The notes: generated by a model from the letters alone, not told the origin. DNA of 48,567 nucleotides from Thermoanaerobaculales bacterium (GCA_025456145.1 JALOLD010000031.1:1-48567); one strand, 5' to 3'; positions 17,001-25,124 are shown, counted from the stretch's first letter. A program made the numbers and translations.

Positions 17001-17623
17001 GCGGTCTCGACCACGTCCTCGCCACCGGCCGCGACGTCAACCTCCTGGTGCTCGACACCGGCGTCTACTCGAACACCGGCGGCCAGGCCTCGAAGGCGAC
17101 CCCGATGGCGGCCACCGCCAAGTTCGCGATGGGCGGCAAGGCGATCACCAAGAAGGACCTCGGCCTGATGGCCATGGCCTACGGCCACGTCTATGTCGCC
17201 CAGGTCGCCTTCGGCGCCAAGGACAGCCAGACGGTCAGCGCCTTCCTCGAGGCCGAGTCCTACCCGGGCGCCTCGATCATCATCGCCTACTCGCACTGCA
17301 TCGCCCACGGCTACAACCTGGCCAACGGCCTCGACCAGCAGAAGGCGGCGGTCGACAGCGGCTTCTGGCCGCTCTACCGCTTCGACCCGCGGCGCGCGGC
17401 GATGGGCGAGAACCCGCTCAAGCTCGACTCGAAGGCGCCCAAGGCCAGCTTCGAGCAGTTCGCCAACGCCGAGACCCGGTTCCGCATGCTGCAGAAAATC
17501 GACCCCGAGCGCGCCAAGAAGCTCATGGGGGACGCCCAGCGCGCGGTCACCGCACGGTTCAACGTCTACCAGCAGCTCGCCGCGCTGACCTTCAGCTCCG
17601 ACGGTGACACGGACGCCAACTGA
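14045..17623 (+). CDS. nifJ: Pyruvate:ferredoxin (flavodoxin) oxidoreductase
   Basis: Single-chain PFOR of 1192 residues, full length for the homodimeric type. It oxidises pyruvate and CoA to acetyl-CoA and CO2 and reduces ferredoxin. Domains in order: N-terminal pyrimidine-binding region (YPITPSSNMGEF), transketolase C-like domain (VGVVKVRLYRPF), gamma-like domain (GLGADGTVGANKNSIKII), two [4Fe-4S] motifs (CIQCNKCALVCP from residue 697, CTGCQICVRVCP from 753) and the ThDP domain (CEGCGETPY at 826, GNATGCSSIYGGNLPTTPY, LDTGVYSNTGGQAS). GGAGG precedes the ATG. The partner gene 22 bases downstream is commonly found next to PFOR. Confidence 0.97.
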   Translation: MAKPRTTMIDGNEATASVAHRINDVCAIYPITPSSNMGEFADEWSARGRTNIWGTVPDVIEMQSEGGASAAVHGSLQAGALTTTFTASQGLLLMIPSMYKIAGELTSTVFHVSARTVATHALSIFGDHSDINAVRATGWGLLCSGSVQEAHDMACVSQMATLASRVPFVHFFDGFRTSHEVSKIELLEDDDLRALIDDDLVRAHRERALSPDHPVVRGTSQNPDTFFQAREAINGFYTACPQHVADAMQAFGKRTGRAYSLFDYVGAPDAERVIVLMGSGAEAVHEMVEHLTERGEKVGVVKVRLYRPFSVSHLMQALPKTTKRIAVLDRTKEPGAIAEPLHMDVVHALAEARSLGISPFATDPLVVGGRYGLSSKEFNDGMVKAVFDNLAAEAPRNHFTVGIVDDVTHLSLPVDDEFDSASDKVFRGVFFGLGADGTVGANKNSIKIIGEETDNFAQGYFVYDSKKAGAVTISHLRFGPKPIRSSYLIRKAKFVACHQWVFIEKLDMLAYAQPGATFLVNSPFGPDEIWDQLPLEVQQDIKAKKLKVYCIDATSVARDTGMGRRTNTIMQTCFFAISGILPREEAIEKIKQAIKKTYGAKGDEIVKLNYNAVDSTLANLFEVKVPEAITATVRRPPIVSEAAPKLVKRVTAMMIAGKGDLLPVSAFPPDGTWPTATTRWEKRNIAIDIPVWDEELCIQCNKCALVCPHAAIRAKVYAPAALAGAPATFKSVDYKAKDFEGQKYTIQVAPEDCTGCQICVRVCPAKDKSNPKHKALDMAPQMALREPERVNYDFFLGLPEVDRTALKLDVKGSQFLQPLFEYSGACEGCGETPYVKLLTQLFGDRALIGNATGCSSIYGGNLPTTPYAVDAAGRGPAWNNSLFEDTAEFTLGFRLAVDQTRERAVRLLKDLSSDLGDTLVGELIGADQSSETGIAAQRERVRALRDKLKGISKPAAGELAHMADYLVRKSVWGVGGDGWAYDIGYGGLDHVLATGRDVNLLVLDTGVYSNTGGQASKATPMAATAKFAMGGKAITKKDLGLMAMAYGHVYVAQVAFGAKDSQTVSAFLEAESYPGASIIIAYSHCIAHGYNLANGLDQQKAAVDSGFWPLYRFDPRRAAMGENPLKLDSKAPKASFEQFANAETRFRMLQKIDPERAKKLMGDAQRAVTARFNVYQQLAALTFSSDGDTDAN

Positions 17624-17645
17624 GCACCCGAGGAAAGGACGCACC

Positions 17646-18635
17646 ATGGACCTCACAACGCACTACCTGGGACTCGAGCTCGTCAACCCGATCGTCGTCG
17701 GCGCCTGCCCGCTCGGGACCAGCCTCGACTCCATCCGCGCCCTCGCCGACGGCGGCGCCTCCGCGATCGTCCTGCCGTCGCTGTTCGAGGAGGAGATCAT
17801 GGCCGCCGCCCGCGCCGCCCTCGAGATCGAGTCGGCCGGCGCCGGATTCGCCGAGGCCGGGTCCTACCTGCCGAACCCCGAGGGCTACCACATCGGCCCC
17901 GGCCAGTACCTCGCCCACCTCGAAGCCGCCAAGTCCGCGGTCAAGATCCCGGTCATCGCCTCGCTCAACGGCGCCTCGGCGGGCGGCTGGACCGAGTACG
18001 CGAAGAAGATGGAGGCGGCCGGCGCCGACGCCATCGAGCTCAACACCTACCTGTTGCCCTTCGACATCGACGAGAGCGGCGCCGAGATCGAGCAGCGGAC
18101 GGTCGACATCGTCGCCGCGGTCAAGGGGTCGGTGTCGATCCCGGTCGCGGCCAAGCTGTCGCCCTTCTTCTCGTCGCTGCCCAACCTCGTCAAGCGGCTC
18201 GAGGGGGTCGGCGCCGACGGCGTCGTGCTGTTCAACCGCTTCTACCAACCCGACGTCGACATCGAGAGCCTCGAGGTCGCGCCCAACCTCCGGCTGTCGA
18301 CCTCGGACGAGCTGCGGCTGCGGCTGCGCTGGCTCGCCGTGCTCTCGGCCCAGACCAAGATCTCGCTCGCCGCGACCGGCGGCGCCCACTCGGCGGTCGA
18401 CGTCATCAAGGCGGTGATGTGCGGCGCCCACGCGGTGCAGATGGTCTCGGCGCTGCTCATCCACGGACCCGAGCACATCGGCCGGACCCTCGAGGCGATG
18501 ACCTTCTGGCTCACCGACCACGAGTACGCCTCGCTCGCCCAGATGCAGGGCAGCCTCAGCCTGGCCAAGGTCGAGAACCCCAAGGCCTTCGCCCGGGCCA
18601 ACTACATGAAGATGCTCGATTCGTGGGAGATGTAG
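17646..18635 (+). CDS. Dihydroorotate dehydrogenase-like protein (PFOR-associated)
   Basis: 329 residues. It is a TIM-barrel protein of the dihydroorotate dehydrogenase superfamily: N-terminus LTTHYLGLELVNPIVVGACPLG, then VKIPVIASLNG, AIELNTYLLPFDID, VAAKLSPFFSSLPNLVKRLE and a phosphate/FMN-type end (LAATGGAHSAVDVIKAVMCGA). It lacks the usual catalytic NCSCPN-type loop of PyrD: the corresponding stretch reads ELNTYLLPF, so it is probably not a pyrimidine enzyme. Its place 22 bases after PFOR suggests a redox partner or accessory role; no function is proven. AGGAAAGG lies upstream of the ATG. Confidence 0.9.
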   Translation: MDLTTHYLGLELVNPIVVGACPLGTSLDSIRALADGGASAIVLPSLFEEEIMAAARAALEIESAGAGFAEAGSYLPNPEGYHIGPGQYLAHLEAAKSAVKIPVIASLNGASAGGWTEYAKKMEAAGADAIELNTYLLPFDIDESGAEIEQRTVDIVAAVKGSVSIPVAAKLSPFFSSLPNLVKRLEGVGADGVVLFNRFYQPDVDIESLEVAPNLRLSTSDELRLRLRWLAVLSAQTKISLAATGGAHSAVDVIKAVMCGAHAVQMVSALLIHGPEHIGRTLEAMTFWLTDHEYASLAQMQGSLSLAKVENPKAFARANYMKMLDSWEM

Positions 18636-18689
18636 GCGCGGCCGAGCTTCGACACACCACGGGCGGGCCGGTCGGCCCGCCCGCTTCGT

Positions 18690-18779
18690 TCCCGCGCCCG
18701 CGTCCGCGTCCGCGTCCGTTTCGTTCCCGAGTCCGAGTCCGCGTCCATGCCCGTCTCGGACGCGGACTCGGGCTCGGGC
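18690..18779. repeat. GTCCGC/GAGTCC repeat folding into a 21-bp hairpin between convergent genes
   Basis: After (GCGTCC)n, the segment 18726-18746 is complementary to 18758-18778 at 20 of 21 positions around an 11-nt loop. It fills the gap between the convergent PFOR-partner gene and the MBL-fold gene, so it could stop transcription from both sides, although there is no T-tract. Confidence 0.7.
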
Positions 18780-18780
18780 T

Positions 18781-19440
18781 CTACCCCGCGACAAACGGGT
18801 TGCTCGAGCGCTCCCGGCCGATGGTGGTGTCCGGGCCATGGCCGCAGATCACCCGGGTCTCGTCGGGCAGGGTGTAGAGCTGCTCGCGGATCGAGGCCTC
18901 GAGCACCGGGAACGAGCCGCCCATGAGGTCGGTCCGGCCGATCGAACCCGAGAAGAGCACGTCGCCGGCGATGACGAGCGGCGCCGGCGCGCCGTGGACG
19001 ACGAAGCAGACGCCGCCCGGCGAGTGGCCGGGGGTGTGGCGGACCTCGAGGGCGAGCCCGCCGAGGGCGAGCCGCTGCCCGTGCTCGAGCCACAGGGTCG
19101 GCTCGGGCGGCCGCTCGACCTCGAGCCCGAACATCCGCCCCTGCATGGCGACGCCCTGGTAGAGCGGGAGCTCGTCGCGGTGCAGCCCGATCGGGATCCC
19201 GGCCGGCAGCCGCCGCATCAGATCCGCGGTCCCGCCGGCGTGGTCGAGGTGGCCGTGGGTGTGGAGCACCATCACCGGCCTCAGGCCCGAGCCCTCGACC
19301 CTCTCGACGATCCGCGCCGCCTCCTCGCCCGGGTCGACGATCGCGAGCACCCCCGCCTCACGTTCGCCGACGAGCACGCAGTTGGCCTGGATCGGCCCGA
19401 CAGCGAGCGCTTCGAGAAACAGGCTGTCTAAGCTCTTCAT
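18781..19440 (-). CDS. MBL-fold hydrolase, glyoxalase II-like
   Basis: 219 residues. Metallo-beta-lactamase fold with metal motif HTHGHLDHAGG (about residues 60-70), further ligands in VRHTPGHSPGGV (His) and VIAGDVLFSGSIGR (Asp) and a final His in VICGHGPDTT. The pattern is that of glyoxalase II-like thiolesterases, which hydrolyse S-lactoylglutathione or similar thioesters, with two metals. The true substrate is not set by sequence. The ATG at 19440 has no good ribosome binding site. The gene is downstream of the PNP gene on the same strand. Confidence 0.92.
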   Translation of the reverse strand: MKSLDSLFLEALAVGPIQANCVLVGEREAGVLAIVDPGEEAARIVERVEGSGLRPVMVLHTHGHLDHAGGTADLMRRLPAGIPIGLHRDELPLYQGVAMQGRMFGLEVERPPEPTLWLEHGQRLALGGLALEVRHTPGHSPGGVCFVVHGAPAPLVIAGDVLFSGSIGRTDLMGGSFPVLEASIREQLYTLPDETRVICGHGPDTTIGRERSSNPFVAG

Positions 19441-19511
19441 TTTCTTCGGCCTGTTTTCGTCATGGGCATTGCCTCCTCGATCGACCCGCGCCGAAAACAG
19501 GTCGAAAAAAC
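19441..19511. repeat. Long-armed inverted repeat between the PNP and MBL genes
   Basis: CCTGTTTTCG (19450-19459) and its exact complement (19492-19501) are the core of arms of about 20 nt with three mismatches, around a 32-nt spacer. The arms are AT-rich compared with everything around them. It lies in the leader of the MBL gene and could be an operator or an RNA hairpin. Confidence 0.6.
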
Positions 19512-19517
19512 GAAAGC

Positions 19518-20345
19518 TCAGAGCAGTTGGTCAATCAGATCACCGAGCATGCTGCGGAGCTTCACCGCAGCCCGGCGGCCTTCGTCCAGGACCTCCTCGT
19601 GGGTCAGCTCGCGGTCGACCAGCCCGGCCGCCGGGTTGGCGGCGAGGGACAGCACCAGCACCCGCATGCCCATCTGGCGGGCGGCGATGACCTCGGGGAC
19701 GGTCGACATCCCGACCACCGCGCCCCCCATCCCGATGAGCATCCGGATCTCGGCCGGGGTCTCGAAGGAGGGGCCGAGCATCGCGCAGTAGACCCCCTCG
19801 CGGGCGGCGAAGCCCGCCGCAGCGGCCGCCTCGAGCGCCCGCCGGCGCAGCTCGGGGTCGTAGGCCGCGGACATGTCGGGAAACGGCGGCCCGAAGTCGC
19901 GCCCCCACTCGCCGACCAGCGGATTCGAGCCCTGGAGGTTGATGTGATCCGCGACCACGACCAGCGACCCCGGCGCCATCGCCGGGTCGAGGGCCCCCGA
20001 GGCGTTGGTGGCGATGAGGACCTCCGCCCCGAGCAGCCCGGCCAGCCGGACCGGCGCCACGACCTCGGCCGGGGTGTAGCCCTGGTAGAGGTGGAAGCGG
20101 CCGTTCATCACCAGCAGCGACTCGCCGCCGCGCCGCCACAGGGTCAGCGTCTGGCTGTGGCCGGGCAGCTCGTGGAGCGGGAAATCGAAGACCTCGGCGA
20201 GGCCGACGACCCCGCCCCTCTCCCACCCCGGGACCTCGAGGCTCAGCCCCGAGCCGGCGACCAACAGACCGCGCACCCGCCCCGGCCGATGCCGCTCGCG
20301 GAACGCCTCGGCGGTGGCGCGGATCGACTCCGGGGTCATGGTCAT
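19518..20345 (-). CDS. Purine nucleoside phosphorylase
   Basis: 275 residues of the trimeric PNP family: phosphate-binding VAGSGLSLEV, GRFHLYQGYTPAEVVAPVRL, TNASGALDPAMAPGSLVVVADHINL, the purine-site region YCAMLGPSFETPAEIRM and MSTVPEVIAARQMGMRVL. It phosphorolyses (deoxy)inosine and guanosine for purine salvage. Length matches the family. The ATG at 20345 is preferred because an extended -10 box TGCTACCCT ends 6 nt upstream; the frame runs further into the GTCCGC repeat but that part would be a low-complexity RTRTRT tail. Confidence 0.95.
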   Translation of the reverse strand: MTMTPESIRATAEAFRERHRPGRVRGLLVAGSGLSLEVPGWERGGVVGLAEVFDFPLHELPGHSQTLTLWRRGGESLLVMNGRFHLYQGYTPAEVVAPVRLAGLLGAEVLIATNASGALDPAMAPGSLVVVADHINLQGSNPLVGEWGRDFGPPFPDMSAAYDPELRRRALEAAAAAGFAAREGVYCAMLGPSFETPAEIRMLIGMGGAVVGMSTVPEVIAARQMGMRVLVLSLAANPAAGLVDRELTHEEVLDEGRRAAVKLRSMLGDLIDQLL

Positions 20346-20351
20346 CGGCAC

Positions 20352-20360
20352 AGGGTAGCA
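20352..20360 (-). promoter_or_regulatory. Extended -10 promoter of the PNP gene, probably leaderless
   Basis: TGCTACCCT on the minus strand, 6 nt before the ATG at 20345. The TGn extension makes up for the missing -35 element. Confidence 0.6.
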
Positions 20361-20364
20361 GGGC

Positions 20365-20650
<286 letters not shown>

Positions 20651-20702
20651 CTCCGGGATCAACCTCTCCCCGGCGCCGGCGAGAGCCCCCCCAGGGTCGG
20701 CC

Positions 20703-21080
20703 TCACGCGGTGACGGTGGCGATACCGTAGCGCGGGATGTCGTCGTCACGGGTGACGATGGTCAGCCGCTCCACCGTCGCCTGGGCGACGAGCATCCGGT
20801 CGAAGGGATCGCGATGGACGGCGGGCAGCCCGACGAGGGCGTTCGCGTGTGCGACGGTGACCGGCAACTCGGAGAACGGCTGCCCGGCCAGGACCTCGCC
20901 GAAGCTCCTCGGCACCTTGAGCTTGCCGATGGCCTGCTTGAGCCGGATCTCCCACACGACGACCGCGCTCAGGAACACGGTGTTGTCCGGGTCGGCGATG
21001 ACCGACCTCGCCTTTGGCGACAGCTGCGGATCGTCGGCCAGCCACCACAGCAGGGCGTGGGTGTCGAGCAGCAGGTTCAC
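20703..21080 (-). CDS. PIN-domain toxin (VapC-like)
   Basis: 125 residues. PIN-fold ribonuclease with the acidic residues expected for a Mg site: D6 in LLLDTHALLWWL, Glu in VVVWEIRLKQAIGKL, D93-region in HRDPFDRMLVAQA and a last Asp in IVTRDDDI. Such toxins cleave tRNA, rRNA or mRNA. The GTG start at 21080 overlaps the antitoxin stop codon (GTGA), the usual coupling for type II toxin-antitoxin pairs. No other mobile genes are nearby. Confidence 0.92.
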   Translation of the reverse strand: MNLLLDTHALLWWLADDPQLSPKARSVIADPDNTVFLSAVVVWEIRLKQAIGKLKVPRSFGEVLAGQPFSELPVTVAHANALVGLPAVHRDPFDRMLVAQATVERLTIVTRDDDIPRYGIATVTA

Positions 21081-21316
21081 GGCTCGGCCATCCCGAACGC
21101 CTCCCGAAGCTCGTCGGGCAGCTCGTCGAAGTCGTCGGCGATCGTGATCCTCCCCCTGAGGGCGCCGGGCTCGCGCGGACCGACCGGCCGCTCGTACTTG
21201 ACCAGTCGAGCGACCGGCTTACCGGCCTTGCCGATGATGACCTCCTCCCCCGCGAGCACCCGCTCGATCAGCGCCGACAGCTGCGCCTTCGCCTCCGAGA
21301 TGTTGGTGATCGGCAT
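21077..21316 (-). CDS. Phd/YefM-family antitoxin
   Basis: 79 residues. The N-terminal Phd/YefM DNA-binding half has the signature ISEAKAQLSALIERVLAGEEVIIGKAGKPVARLV. The C-terminal half (about 45-79) is acidic and would wrap the toxin. It should neutralise the PIN toxin and repress its own promoter; a palindrome sits between the -35 and -10 boxes upstream. GGAGG lies 5 nt before the ATG. Confidence 0.93.
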   Translation of the reverse strand: MPITNISEAKAQLSALIERVLAGEEVIIGKAGKPVARLVKYERPVGPREPGALRGRITIADDFDELPDELREAFGMAEP

Positions 21317-21332
21317 GATTGCCTCCGATTCA

Positions 21333-21362
21333 ATTCTGACCAGACCAGACCAGGTCTGTCAA
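21333..21362 (-). promoter_or_regulatory. Toxin-antitoxin promoter with operator palindrome
   Basis: On the minus strand: TTGACA (21357-21362), an 18-nt spacer and CAGAAT (21333-21338). Within and next to the spacer is a perfect 13-bp palindrome, CAGACCAGGTCTG (21346-21358), plus further TCTGG repeats. This is the position expected for autorepression by the antitoxin. Confidence 0.65.
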
Positions 21363-21411
21363 TCGTCCGCATGGGGCCGCGATCTCCGGGGCCGGTCGCC
21401 GAAAGCTGTCG

Positions 21412-21542
21412 CCGTCGCTCCCGCCGCCGCTGGCTGCTGCTCCTGTCGCTGCCGCTGCCGCTGCCTCTGACATCGGGCGCGGACTCGGGCGCGGACTCGG
21501 GCGCGGACTCGGACTCGGGCGCGGACTCGGACGCGGACGCGG
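21412..21542 (-). repeat. Composite hexamer repeat, inverted copy
   Basis: Read on the minus strand: GAGTCCGC/GTCCGCGCCC units, the linker CCCGATG (21471-21477) and then AGAGGCAGCGGCAGC units to about 21420. It is the same build as the copies near 8483, 20402 and 48468, in the opposite orientation. Confidence 0.75.
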
Positions 21543-21587
21543 GTCAGGAGCCTCGGTGACCCCGGCCACCCATTCCCGCCCGGATTC

Positions 21588-21596
21588 TGCTACCGT
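21588..21596 (+). promoter_or_regulatory. Candidate extended -10 promoter of smc
   Basis: TGCTACCGT (TGn plus TANNNT) lies 9 nt before the smc ATG. This allows a leader of only a few bases. Confidence 0.4.
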
Positions 21597-21605
21597 GTCG
21601 CCCCG

Positions 21606-24600
21606 ATGGCACGCGTCCGTCTCCGCTCCCTGAAGCTGACCGGCTTCAAGTCGTTCCCCGACGAGGTCAAGCTCGGCTTTCCGGGGAGGGTGTCGGCGAT
21701 CATCGGGCCCAACGGGTGCGGCAAGTCGAACATCGTCGACGCGATTCTCTGGGTGCTCGGCGAGCAGAGCCCGACCCTGATGCGGCTCAAGAGCATGGGC
21801 GACGTGGTGTTCAACGGCGCCGCCGGCCGGCCCGCCGCCGGCGCCGCCGAGGTCATCCTCGAGCTCGAGTCCGACGACGGCCACTGGCCCGAGGCCGGCG
21901 GGAGGCTCGAGATCCGCCGCCGGGTCTTCCGCTCGGGCCCGTCGGAGTACCGCCTCAACGGCAAGGTGGCCCGGCTCAAGGACGTCGTCGACGAGCTCAT
22001 GACCGTCGGTCTGGGCACCCGCGACTACTCGATCATCGAGCAGGGCCGGGTCGGCCAGGTGCTGTCGGCCCGCCCCACCGACCGGCGCATCCTGATCGAG
22101 GAGGCGGCCGGGATCACCCGCTACAAGAAGCGCAAGCACGAGGCCGAGCTCAAGCTCGAGCACACCCGGCACAACCTGCAGCGGCTCGAGGACGTCATCG
22201 CCGAGGTCGACCGGAGCCTCCGCCAGGTCAAGCGCCAGGCGAGCGCGGCGCGCCGCTACGAGACCCTCCAGAACGAGCTCAAGGACGCGCTGCGCCGCCT
22301 CCACACCCTCGAGGCCCACACCCTCGACGAGCAGCGCCGCGCGATCGTCAAGCGGCGCGGCGAGGCCCAGAACGAGGTCGCCGCCGCGGCCGCCGCCCTG
22401 GGCGGCGCCGACGCCGACCTCAGCCAGGCCCGCCGCGAGCTCGAGACCTGCCACGCGGCGGTCGACGCGGCCCAGGCCGAGGTCGCCGAGCTCACCGCCT
22501 CGCGCGAGCGCCTCGAGGCCTTCCTCGAGCGCTCGGCCGACCTGCTCGACAGCCTCAGGGCGTCGCTCGAGCGGACCCGCAACGACCGCGGCGCCCTCGA
22601 GTCCGGTCGCGCCGCCCTCGACGGGCGGGCCGACGAGGCGGCGAGCCAGGCGGCGGGCCGGCGGGCCGAGCTCGAGGCGGTCCGCGCCTCGGTCGAGCAG
22701 GCCGAGACGGCGCACCGCGCCGCCGCGACCGCCCTCGCCGAGGCCGAGACCAGGGCGACCGACGACCGCCAGGCCCTGCTCCGAGCGATCTCGGGTCTGA
22801 CCGACGGCCGGAACCGGCTCGGCGAGCTGCACCGCGAGCAGGACCGGCTCGCCTACTCCCTCGGCCAGCTCGAGCAGGAGCGCGACCGGCTCGCCGCCCG
22901 CCGCACCGAGCTCGAGCAGCGGGCCCGCCAGTCCGCCGAGGCGAGCTCCGCCGCGGTCGCCGCGGTCGAGGCGATCGAGGGGCGGCGCGCCGCGCTGGTC
23001 GGCGAGCGGTCGGCCATGGCCGAGGCCGCCACCTCCGCCAAGCACGAGGCCGAGAGCCTCGGCCACGAGCTGTGGGAGCTGCGCCACCGGCTCCAGGGGG
23101 TCGAGCGCGAGCTCGCCCGCCACTCGATCGACCGCGAGCAGCTCGCGAGCTTCCTCCCGGCCGAGGCGGTCAAGGGCCAGGTCAGCGACTACCTCGACCC
23201 GGCGCCCGGTCTGGCGCCCCTGCTCGACCGGATCTGGCAGGACTGGCTCGAGCTGCCGGTGGTCTCGCTCGCCGCCCTCGACGAGGGCCACCTCGCCGAC
23301 GCCGCCGAGCTCGAGGGGCGCCTGCGGCTGGTGCTCGCCGGCGAGGTCCCCCCCGCCGAGCCGACACCGGCGCCGGCCGGCGCCGACGACCTCCTGACCC
23401 TGGCCGGGCCGCGGCCCGAGGCCCTGCCCTGGCTGCGACGGACCCTGCCCCGGGCCTACCGCTCGCCCGACGCGGCGCGCGCCGCGGCGATCGCCGACGC
23501 CGACCCCACCGCGATCGTCGCCGACCCCGCCGGGGTGATCCGGCGCGGGCGGGTGGTCGAGCCGCCGACCGCCGGCAACCGCCACGCCGGCGCCCTCGAG
23601 CTGCGCGAGCAGCGCCGGCGGCTCACCGACGAGGTCTCGGCGATGGCCGACCGCGCCGCCAGCACCGGGCGCCGCCACACCGAGGTCGCCGGGCGGCTTG
23701 GCGAGCTCGAGCTCGAGCTCGACGTCCTCGACGCCGAGCTGATCGCCGCCGAGCAGGAGCGGGCGCGCGCCACCGCCGTCGAGCAGGCGCACGCCGCCGA
23801 CCTCAAGCGGGTCGCCGGCGAGCACCAGGCCCTGATCGCCGAGCTCGAGAAGGGCGCCCGGCGCCGCACCGAGCTCGCCGAGCGGCAGGCCCGCGCCGAG
23901 GCCGAGGTCGCCGAGCTCGAGAGCCGGAGCCTCGCCCTCGAGCAGGCCGTCGAGTCGGCGGTGACCGCCCTCGAGGCGCGCCGCGAGGGGGCGTCGGAGA
24001 CCCTGCGCCGGCTCGACCGCTGGCAGGCCGAGGCCCGGCTCGCCGCCGAACGGCTCGCCGCCGCCACGGTCGAGGCCGAGCGGATCGCCGAGGAGCGGCG
24101 GAGCCTCGAGGCGCGGCTCGCGGCGCTCGGCGGCGAGGTCGAGCGGCTCGCCGGGGAGCTCGCCGGAACCGAGGACGAGATCGTCCGGACCCGGACCCGG
24201 CTCGCCGAGGAGCAGGGCCAGCTCGCCGCCGCCCGCGAGCAGGCGCGGCGGCTCGGCGAGGAGGTCGGCAGCCGGGCCGCCCGGGTCGAGAAGCTCGACG
24301 GCGAGGTCCGGCAGCGCCGCGCCGAGCACGAGGAGCGGCGCGACACGCTGCACGCCGTCGAGATGGAGACGACGCGGCTCGACGCCGAGTGGCGGCGGCT
24401 GCGCGACGCGACGGTGGCCGAGCTCGGCATGGCGCCGGAGAAGCTTCTCGAGACGCCGGCCGGCGAGGGCGAGGACGCCGAGGCCCTCGCCCGGCTGGTC
24501 GAGGACGTCCGCGGCAAGCTCGAGCGGATCGGGCCGGTCAACCTGCTGGCGATCAAGGAGGTCGACGAGCTCGAGGAGCGCTCGACCTTCCTCGCCACCC

Positions 24601-25124
24601 AGCGCGGCGATCTGGTGAGCGCCCTCAAGAGCCTCGCCGAGACGGTCCGCGAGATCGACGCCACCTGCACCGAGCGCTTCGTCGAGACCTTCCAGCAGGT
24701 CAACGCGGTCTTCACCGAGACCTTCTCGAACCTTTTCGGGGGCGGCACCGCGCGCCTCGACCTGGTCGACGAGGACGACCCGCTCGAGTCGGGGATCGAC
24801 ATCACCGCCCAGCCGCCCGGCAAGCGCAACCAGTCTGTCCAGCTGCTCTCGGGCGGCGAGAAGGCGCTGACCGCGCTGTCGCTGCTCATCGCGCTGTTCC
24901 GGATCAAGCCCTCGCCCTTCTGCATCCTCGACGAGGTCGACGCCCCCCTCGACGACGCCAACGTCGAGCGGCTCGCCGAGCTCGTCCGGGCGATGACCGA
25001 CAACACCCAGTTCGTCCTCATCACCCACAACCGCCGCACCATGCAGCACTCGGACCTCCTCTACGGCGTCACCATGGAGGAGCCGGGAGTGAGCAAGATC
25101 GTGTCGGTGCGCTTGGAGGACTGA
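21606..25124 (+). CDS. smc: Chromosome segregation ATPase SMC
   Basis: 1172 residues, normal for bacterial SMC. Walker A GPNGCGKSN (residues 34-42), Q-loop region and EEAAGITRYK, long coiled coils (about 165-500 and 680-1000), a hinge in the middle (about 515-670), signature LSGGEK near 1081 and Walker B CILDEVDAPLDDAN near 1105. It organises and segregates the chromosome with ScpAB. The hinge region is Ala/Pro-rich (PPAEPTPAPAGAD) and lacks the clear Gly-rich hinge motifs. There is no ribosome binding site; a -10-like box is 9 nt upstream. Confidence 0.96.
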   Translation: MARVRLRSLKLTGFKSFPDEVKLGFPGRVSAIIGPNGCGKSNIVDAILWVLGEQSPTLMRLKSMGDVVFNGAAGRPAAGAAEVILELESDDGHWPEAGGRLEIRRRVFRSGPSEYRLNGKVARLKDVVDELMTVGLGTRDYSIIEQGRVGQVLSARPTDRRILIEEAAGITRYKKRKHEAELKLEHTRHNLQRLEDVIAEVDRSLRQVKRQASAARRYETLQNELKDALRRLHTLEAHTLDEQRRAIVKRRGEAQNEVAAAAAALGGADADLSQARRELETCHAAVDAAQAEVAELTASRERLEAFLERSADLLDSLRASLERTRNDRGALESGRAALDGRADEAASQAAGRRAELEAVRASVEQAETAHRAAATALAEAETRATDDRQALLRAISGLTDGRNRLGELHREQDRLAYSLGQLEQERDRLAARRTELEQRARQSAEASSAAVAAVEAIEGRRAALVGERSAMAEAATSAKHEAESLGHELWELRHRLQGVERELARHSIDREQLASFLPAEAVKGQVSDYLDPAPGLAPLLDRIWQDWLELPVVSLAALDEGHLADAAELEGRLRLVLAGEVPPAEPTPAPAGADDLLTLAGPRPEALPWLRRTLPRAYRSPDAARAAAIADADPTAIVADPAGVIRRGRVVEPPTAGNRHAGALELREQRRRLTDEVSAMADRAASTGRRHTEVAGRLGELELELDVLDAELIAAEQERARATAVEQAHAADLKRVAGEHQALIAELEKGARRRTELAERQARAEAEVAELESRSLALEQAVESAVTALEARREGASETLRRLDRWQAEARLAAERLAAATVEAERIAEERRSLEARLAALGGEVERLAGELAGTEDEIVRTRTRLAEEQGQLAAAREQARRLGEEVGSRAARVEKLDGEVRQRRAEHEERRDTLHAVEMETTRLDAEWRRLRDATVAELGMAPEKLLETPAGEGEDAEALARLVEDVRGKLERIGPVNLLAIKEVDELEERSTFLATQRGDLVSALKSLAETVREIDATCTERFVETFQQVNAVFTETFSNLFGGGTARLDLVDEDDPLESGIDITAQPPGKRNQSVQLLSGGEKALTALSLLIALFRIKPSPFCILDEVDAPLDDANVERLAELVRAMTDNTQFVLITHNRRTMQHSDLLYGVTMEEPGVSKIVSVRLED

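Noticed and set aside
13928..17656. A 1242-codon open frame on the minus strand opposite PFOR
   Set aside because: It is the antisense shadow of a GC-rich gene: low-complexity VGDRGLGVE-type sequence, no domain motif and no start signal. PFOR on the plus strand has all its motifs.
21330..25049. A 1239-codon open frame opposite smc
   Set aside because: Antisense shadow with Leu/Gly/Glu-rich composition and no recognisable motif; smc is complete on the plus strand.
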